NCBI GenBank assembly: GCA_022560695.1
Contig: JADFSP010000004.1
Span: 1 to 64,000 of the forward strand
From: Pseudomonadota bacterium
GTDB lineage: Bacteria; Pseudomonadota; Gammaproteobacteria; Steroidobacterales; Woeseiaceae
Length of the DNA: 64,000 nucleotides
Reading direction: 5' to 3'
In this document: positions 59,990 to 64,000 of the stretch, piece by piece
How positions within the stretch are numbered: position 1 is the first letter of the stretch
How the letters are laid out: each line of letters opens with the position of its first letter
Position numbers and translations under genes: made by a program
The notes under the pieces: generated by a model
The model's database searches: none
Seen by the model: the letters and a program-made list of their open reading frames with translations, nothing else
What the model was told of the DNA's origin: nothing

Positions 59990-61111
59990 TCACGATTCCT
60001 TGACGAGTTCGATGTTGACGGCGAATTCGGACAATTCGTCCATGAACTCGCTGATTGAAAAAAGATTCAGGGCTGGAATGGCTCCACGTACGTCCAGTTC
60101 TCCGCGTAACAGTTTCCGCGCCAGGACAATCGATGGCGTACACGGGATCTCGGGACCGTGATTACGTTCCGCCGTCAGATACCAGTTATACGCAATGCTA
60201 TCGCCATCCTTGCCAATCCCCGCAACGCGAATGTGCATGCCTCCTCGATCGGAACCGAACATCATGAGCCGCCCGCCAACCGCCGCAACCAGCTGCGCAT
60301 GACGTGACCAGTCCGAAATGATGTGCATTCGAGTAAGCCACGACATGACCCACAGCGACAATTGCTCCCACGGCGCCTCGAGCGCGGCGTGAAACGATAC
60401 GGTCGTGACTCCCGGGACAAATTCAGGCAGCAACGAAAGATCCGGAACATCGCAAGCAGCCGACAGGCGACGCCCGAGGGCCGGGTAACGTTGCCAGCGC
60501 AGATCCTGCCAACCGTACACTGTGCGCCACTCTCCGTCCCGCAAGGTCTTGAATGGACGGCCGCAATAACTCAGGACCGCAGCCACAGTGCCCTGTCCCC
60601 GCGGTGACTGATGCCCGGGCGCAATCGACGACTCGATACTCTCGATACGACTGAAATGTGATTGTAACTCTTTGATGACGACACTCGACAGGCCCGGCAA
60701 TGTACTGGCGCCGGAAACGAGCAACACGTCCGCTTCTTTGGCTGCCGAATCGAGTGAGCGGATATCGGTGACGAATTCACGACCGTCGGCAAGATCAATG
60801 TAGTGGCAGCGCGCAGCGATACAAGCGCGTGCAACACGGTAGTCCTGGCCCTGGTAGGGGCCGGCCGTGTGAATGAGTACCTGCGGCGCCAGCAGCCGCA
60901 GGTCATCCTCGAAGCTCGCGGCATCGCGCTCCAGTGCGGCTGCCGAGACCTGCACCGTATGCAACTCCGCACGAATTTCGCGGGCCAGCGCATCGGCTTT
61001 CGATTGACTGCGACTCGTGATAATTACGTCAATGTCGGGCAACCCGGCAAGCCGCCGGCAAATGCGCTCGCCGAACTGGCCGGTGCCGCCGAGAACGAGT
61101 ACTTTCGACAT
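59990..61111 (-). CDS. Saccharopine dehydrogenase-like oxidoreductase
   Basis: This is a 373-residue protein with an N-terminal Rossmann motif (KVLVLGGTGQFGERICRRLAG) and HTAGPYQGQDYRVARACIAARCHYIDLADG, as in the saccharopine dehydrogenase NADP-binding family. The C-terminal half contains the helical linker typical of these proteins, but the substrate is unknown. It starts at ATG 61111 and lies nine bases from the stop of the methyltransferase gene. Confidence 0.85.
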   Translation of the reverse strand: MSKVLVLGGTGQFGERICRRLAGLPDIDVIITSRSQSKADALAREIRAELHTVQVSAAALERDAASFEDDLRLLAPQVLIHTAGPYQGQDYRVARACIAARCHYIDLADGREFVTDIRSLDSAAKEADVLLVSGASTLPGLSSVVIKELQSHFSRIESIESSIAPGHQSPRGQGTVAAVLSYCGRPFKTLRDGEWRTVYGWQDLRWQRYPALGRRLSAACDVPDLSLLPEFVPGVTTVSFHAALEAPWEQLSLWVMSWLTRMHIISDWSRHAQLVAAVGGRLMMFGSDRGGMHIRVAGIGKDGDSIAYNWYLTAERNHGPEIPCTPSIVLARKLLRGELDVRGAIPALNLFSISEFMDELSEFAVNIELVKES

Positions 61112-61120
61112 GTTGCGACC

Positions 61121-61777
61121 CTAACACCGTTTTGCGACGACGATTTCGGATGGAACGCCGAATGCCGACACCTTCGAGTGGTGCAGTACCTGCCATTCCG
61201 ATGCCTGCAGAAACGGCAGCAGTTCGACGGGGCGGCAACCGCCGACCAGAGACGGGCAGTGAGTTTGAGTCCAGCTCACCGCGCCCGCCACGAATCGCGA
61301 CGTGCGGTCGAACCCGTTGGACAGACCCGACAGGCAGAGCAACCCGTCCGGGCGAAGCATGCGATGAGCTTCACGAAGCACGGCCCGGATGTCCTCATGC
61401 GCAAGCAGATCGAAGACGTAGTTTGAGACAAATCGATCGTAGTGCCCGGCAGGCTCATCAACCGGAGGATCGCCCTCGGTCAGGATCACCTCAGCCCGCG
61501 ACGAGTATGCCGCAAGGCGCGATGTGGCGAGCCGAATCATCTTCTGGCTAAGATCGATTCCACGGTAGCGCGCCGTGTCGGACAGGTGGTGCTCGAACAG
61601 ACGCAGTGCAAAACGACCGGTCCCGCAACCGAACTCGAAGACTGACTCCGCGCACGCAAAATTTCCGTGTTGCACAACCAGCGCGGTGGCGCGATCCTCG
61701 TAGAAACCCTGTGAGTCTTGCAACGAGCCGATGCGATCATACGTTCGCCTGGCTTCTTGATGGGAGAGTGTGCGCAA
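61121..61777 (-). CDS. Class I SAM-dependent methyltransferase
   Basis: This 218-residue protein has the SAM motif SVFEFGCGTGRFALRL, then the acidic motif II region GIDLSQKMIRLA, and FVSNYVFDLLAHEDIRAVLREAHRMLRPDGLLCLSG. It resembles ubiquinone/menaquinone-type methyltransferases (Methyltransf_11). The start is TTG 61777. The substrate is unknown; coupling with the neighbouring oxidoreductase suggests a shared pathway. Confidence 0.82.
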   Translation of the reverse strand: MRTLSHQEARRTYDRIGSLQDSQGFYEDRATALVVQHGNFACAESVFEFGCGTGRFALRLFEHHLSDTARYRGIDLSQKMIRLATSRLAAYSSRAEVILTEGDPPVDEPAGHYDRFVSNYVFDLLAHEDIRAVLREAHRMLRPDGLLCLSGLSNGFDRTSRFVAGAVSWTQTHCPSLVGGCRPVELLPFLQASEWQVLHHSKVSAFGVPSEIVVAKRC

Positions 61778-61834
61778 GACCCTGGACTCAAGACCTATGG
61801 CCTGCCACGAAACGGCGCCGATCTTCTCGACGAT

Positions 61835-62074
61835 TCATTTCGCGAGGAGTAGTGCAACATACGACAACACCTTGTAGCGCACGCCCGCGGCCAAGCCGGC
61901 GAGCAACAGCCAGATGCCGACATGGACTGCGGTTTCGCGCTCACGAACTTCTCCGAAAATGTAGACAAGGACGCCGCTCAGCGCCAGCCACAGGGACAAC
62001 TGCCGCAGCGCCTCTAACTTGTTTTTCCGAATCCACTCGAACGGAGTTGGTTCGTGATGGATTGGATCTTGCAC
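61835..62074 (-). CDS. Small membrane protein, 79 residues
   Basis: This protein has two transmembrane helices (LRQLSLWLALSGVLVYIFGEV and VHVGIWLLLAGLAAGVRYKV) and a short N-terminal region with IHHEPTPFEWIRKNK. The start is uncertain: GTG 62074 is preferred, but the frame reaches TTG 62110. The family is unknown to me. It directly follows the DUF1330 gene. Confidence 0.5.
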   Translation of the reverse strand: MQDPIHHEPTPFEWIRKNKLEALRQLSLWLALSGVLVYIFGEVRERETAVHVGIWLLLAGLAAGVRYKVLSYVALLLAK

Positions 62075-62110
62075 AGGATAGCTGCCTATATAGTAGCGGC
62101 AGCGGATCAA

Positions 62111-62554
62111 CTAGACATCGACAGTTGGGGAATCCACCAAGGGCAGTAGCCGTGAGTCCATTAGCGCGGCAGTTCGATGTCCGAGGCCCTTCAAGAATTC
62201 CTGGTTAGATGCGAACGCAAAAAAATCGGCGACAGATTTCTGTCTAACGAGCAGCACCAAATCCCAACCCTTGCCCGGCGGGCCAATCAGGAAGTCTTCG
62301 CCCGTTCCAGAGTAAAGGACAGATCCGCCTGCAGCCTGTAAAAAGGGCAGCGTATGTTCCGCGTATTTTTGGTATGCATCCCGCCCCGAGATCGGTTCCG
62401 CAGGAGCCAGTTCCGGCGAAGCCGAGTAATCCGCAACTTCGCGGAATCGAAGCAAATTGAGCATCACAACTTCACCACTGATATTTCTCGCAAGTAACGC
62501 CGCTGCGGCTTCATCGCTCGGATCAAGGTAGTTGCTACGGCTGGAATCCGGCAT
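62111..62554 (-). CDS. DUF1330-like protein
   Basis: This 147-residue protein contains GEVVMLNLLRFREVADYS, GRDAYQKYAEHTLPFL, GWDLVLLVRQKSVADFFAFASNQEFL and GLGHRTAALMDSRLLP, the ferredoxin-like pattern of DUF1330/NIPSNAP proteins. Function is unknown. It starts at ATG 62554 behind a strong AGGAGG site. The start is 30 bases from the nearer end of an attC-like repeat, so the gene may be the first one after a cassette boundary. Confidence 0.8.
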   Translation of the reverse strand: MPDSSRSNYLDPSDEAAAALLARNISGEVVMLNLLRFREVADYSASPELAPAEPISGRDAYQKYAEHTLPFLQAAGGSVLYSGTGEDFLIGPPGKGWDLVLLVRQKSVADFFAFASNQEFLKGLGHRTAALMDSRLLPLVDSPTVDV

Positions 62555-62584
62555 TCATTGCCTCCTGATGTTGTTTGGTGTGCT

Positions 62585-62684
62585 GTCTAACGCCAAAGCC
62601 AACTGGATCACCAGCTTACGGGGCTGTTGTTACCTCTGCAAGAACCGCAGCTGAGGCCGGTCACGTTGGTCTGGCGCGTTGTGA
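62585..62684 (-). repeat. attC-like recombination site (site 1)
   Basis: Read on the plus strand, GTCTAAC (62585-62591), a 6-base spacer and GCCAAC (62598-62603) are mirrored by GTTGGT (62665-62670), a 7-base spacer and GTTGTGA (62678-62684). This R-box, spacer, L-box order with imperfect pairing and unequal spacers around a central region is the layout of integron attC sites. On the coding strand the terminal box GTTAGAC fits GTTRRRY. It sits directly after the secreted-protein gene 62707-63102, as a cassette attC would. Confidence 0.55.
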
Positions 62685-62706
62685 GGCATCCTTTCAGCAC
62701 GAATCA

Positions 62707-63102
62707 TTATCGACGCAAGACAGATACAACGATTGCGATGTCCAACTCGATCCTGGCGCTGTTCCACCGGTACTCTACGGGAATTCCGAATCCACCCTCA
62801 AAAGACAAACTGTCGATGTCCATCTGATACCAATTACCTTGCAGGTTTTCAAATACAGTTACGACGACACTGAATTTTTCGTCGGATGCCGAGAAGATCG
62901 CCAATTCGATCCTGTAATCGTGGAATACGATCGGAATAGCGTGGCCATCTCGCACCTGCGCTCTGCTCTGGGAATGGTATCGGTTGCCCTCGACTGTCAG
63001 AATAACGTCGTAGTTTGAACGAAAGACGACTTCAGCGCCGACGTAGCTCGGAGCCGTACTGAGAATCAGGAAAACGAGAATTCTTGTCGTATGCTTCGCC
63101 AT
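62707..63102 (-). CDS. Small secreted protein, 131 residues
   Basis: The start ATG 63102 begins a signal peptide (MAKHTTRILVFLILSTAPSYVGA). The mature part is beta-rich, with VILTVEGNRYHSQSRAQVRDG, VTVFENLQGNWYQMDIDSLSFEG and VEYRWNSARIELDIAIVVSVL. I do not recognise a family. It lies between another secreted-protein gene and an attC-like site, which fits a mobile gene cassette. The longer upstream frame lacks protein-like sequence. Confidence 0.6.
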   Translation of the reverse strand: MAKHTTRILVFLILSTAPSYVGAEVVFRSNYDVILTVEGNRYHSQSRAQVRDGHAIPIVFHDYRIELAIFSASDEKFSVVVTVFENLQGNWYQMDIDSLSFEGGFGIPVEYRWNSARIELDIAIVVSVLRR

Positions 63103-63304
63103 CGAATGCAGCCGGAACGGATACTTAATGTCTGGACGAACTTGAACCCAGGGTACGGCGCGGCTCTTGCGAATGCGGGAATCGTGACATGGGCCGAGTT
63201 TCAGGTGCGGCGAACTGTTATGCAACATCGACGTCTGGGGTCCGGATATCAACTTGAAGTAACGGTAGAAATCGACCAGGGATGCTTGCGTGTGCTCAAA
63301 TACT
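63103..63304. other. Intergenic region between two secreted-protein genes
   Basis: About 200 bases lie between two minus-strand secreted-protein genes. I found no convincing ORF. A GTTATGC motif near 63215 resembles an attC R box, but no partner box occurs near the downstream gene start, so I do not call a site here. Confidence 0.3.
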
Positions 63305-63718
63305 TCATCTCGAATCCAACGTAAATTCGCACTCGTGATAGAACGTATTATCCAACTCCGTCTCCACATTCTCGGCAAGAATCAAATGATAGAGTCCTGG
63401 TCCATCGAGGATGGGGACCAATTTCGATTGGCCATTTTCGTAAACCGTTCCACGAGACAGTGACGTTATTTCGAAAGTGTCGAGATTGCTGAAGTCCTCC
63501 GATTCAGGAAATTTGTGTTCGATATCGTCCGTCCGGAGCCAGACCGTCGGCTTGCCAGGGCGATGCAGGATCAATTCCTTCGGATGGGGAGTAACGACAT
63601 TTATCCGGACAGTCGCCTCGCCTTTTGCCACAGATGGCGTGCATTGCATTGATTGATCGGCAGCACTATGTCCAACGAGAAGCAAACAAATTACAGCCGA
63701 TAGCGCTCGGATTGGCAT
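63305..63718 (-). CDS. Secreted protein, 137 residues
   Basis: ATG 63718 starts a signal peptide (MPIRALSAVICLLLVGHSAA), followed by a beta-rich domain with two cysteines near its ends (DQSMQCTPSV and HECEFTLDSR). The cysteines may form a disulfide. The ATG lies three bases after GTTGGGC, the end box of an attC-like repeat, the spacing usual for integron cassettes. No family is recognised. Confidence 0.65.
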   Translation of the reverse strand: MPIRALSAVICLLLVGHSAADQSMQCTPSVAKGEATVRINVVTPHPKELILHRPGKPTVWLRTDDIEHKFPESEDFSNLDTFEITSLSRGTVYENGQSKLVPILDGPGLYHLILAENVETELDNTFYHECEFTLDSR

Positions 63719-63721
63719 GAC

Positions 63722-63824
63722 GCCCAACGTTTAAGCCAACTTGATGGCCAGCGTACGACGCGATTCCTGCGGATGCAAGATGCGTGGCGGAAGCCGCGAA
63801 AGCCAGTGCAGCACATTGCTGGGC
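63722..63824 (-). repeat. attC-like recombination site (site 2)
   Basis: On the plus strand GCCCAAC (63722-63728), a 6-base spacer and GCCAAC (63735-63740) repeat the layout of site 1. The 15 bases AACGTTTAAGCCAAC match the corresponding bases of site 1 at 12 positions. The far box is GCTGGGC (63818-63824), complementary to GCCCAAC except one position. On the coding strand the near box reads GTTGGGC (GTTRRRY) just before the next gene's ATG. The distal L box is not clear, so the site may be degenerate. Confidence 0.5.
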
Positions 63825-63842
63825 CATACATTGAGGAAATCG

Positions 63843-64000
63843 CTAAATCTCAATTTTCGTTGCCGCCGTCGCTTGATCACCCGTGTTTGGCGTACTGTGT
63901 GGTTCAATGAGCAATAGCTCGGCTTCGTCGATCGCAACCGGGCAGTGCTCCACCCCTTTTGGTACAACAAATAGTTCCCCTTCGCCAAGATGGACATCCC
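63843..64000 (-). CDS. Cupin-domain protein, C-terminal part (cut by window edge)
   Basis: The minus-strand frame entering from the right edge reads [20 protein letters not shown] and then [16 protein letters not shown] before a TAG at 63843-63845. The PKGVEHCP block is the second cupin motif (PxGxxHxP), and the ending resembles single-domain cupins such as sugar-binding or mannose-6-phosphate isomerase-like proteins. The start lies outside the window. An attC-like site follows the stop within 20 bases. A longer ORF in another frame here is a shadow. Confidence 0.7.
   Translation of the reverse strand, partial: DVHLGEGELFVVPKGVEHCPVAIDEAELLLIEPHSTPNTGDQATAATKIEI

Noticed and set aside
63103-63304. 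A third attC site, and a plus-strand ORF across 63091-63324
   Set aside because: Only one possible R box (GTTATGC) is visible without a partner, and the ORF has no protein-like features or ribosome site.
63731-63997. Minus-strand ORF of 88 codons at the right edge
   Set aside because: Another frame of the same strand encodes a clear cupin C-terminus ([10 protein letters not shown]), and the ORF runs on through the attC-like site; it is a shadow.

Overview
The window is chromosomal DNA of a gammaproteobacterium, probably a deep-branching or environmental one. The evidence is the gene content and order: rplM-rpsI, coq7, a Vfr/Crp-type regulator, pmbA and tldD, darP (yjgA), purEK, yhdP-rng-maf-rlmH-rsfS-nadD-holA, leuS-lptE, lnt-corC-ybeY-phoH-miaB, ssb-MFS-uvrA, slyX, uup and upp. 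I cannot name the species. GTG and TTG starts are common, and many starts were chosen by comparison with family N-termini.

1-3921 is the end of an integrative element (phage or phage-satellite type). A tyrosine integrase faces the 3' end of an intact tRNA-Gln(CUG). It is followed by tightly coupled small genes and a CHC2-type primase fragment. Beyond the primase the element is scrambled: two remnants of MFS transporters lie tail-to-head between a truncated phage gene and an unrelated partial ORF on the other strand. The far end of the element is outside the window. Upstream of the tRNA is a second tRNA-Gln copy whose T arm is interrupted by about 80 bp of hairpin-rich DNA.

4200-61800 is mostly core genome. 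It runs through ribosomal proteins, an outer-membrane DUF481 protein, ubiquinone hydroxylase, Crp, pentose phosphate epimerase, DjlA, purine synthesis (purC, purE, purK), the TldD/TldE pair, an AAA ATPase fused to FHA, and the long YhdP-to-holA operon. Next come trm112, a MerC-domain gene with a Zur-like box, yidD-sufE-cysS, lptE-leuS, the lnt to miaB envelope and RNA-maturation cluster, a sulfate-activating Sat-CysC fusion, ssb, uvrA, and a 1364-residue membrane protein with repeated beta modules. The core part ends with uup, acetyltransferases, upp and small enzymes. Several proteins are unusual fusions (ExeA-like ATPase-FHA, YidD plus helical repeat, GNAT plus unknown domain). One RimJ-type acetyltransferase is a pseudogene.

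61800-64000 is accessory. Small genes on the minus strand (DUF1330, two secreted proteins, the end of a cupin) are separated at two points by imperfect inverted repeats that share the layout of integron attC sites. This suggests a chromosomal cassette cluster continuing to the right. The strongest candidates for new biology are this cassette-like tail, the large duplicated-module membrane protein (49105-53199), the interrupted tRNA, and the scrambled satellite-like element. I saw no CRISPR array, rRNA or complete insertion sequence.
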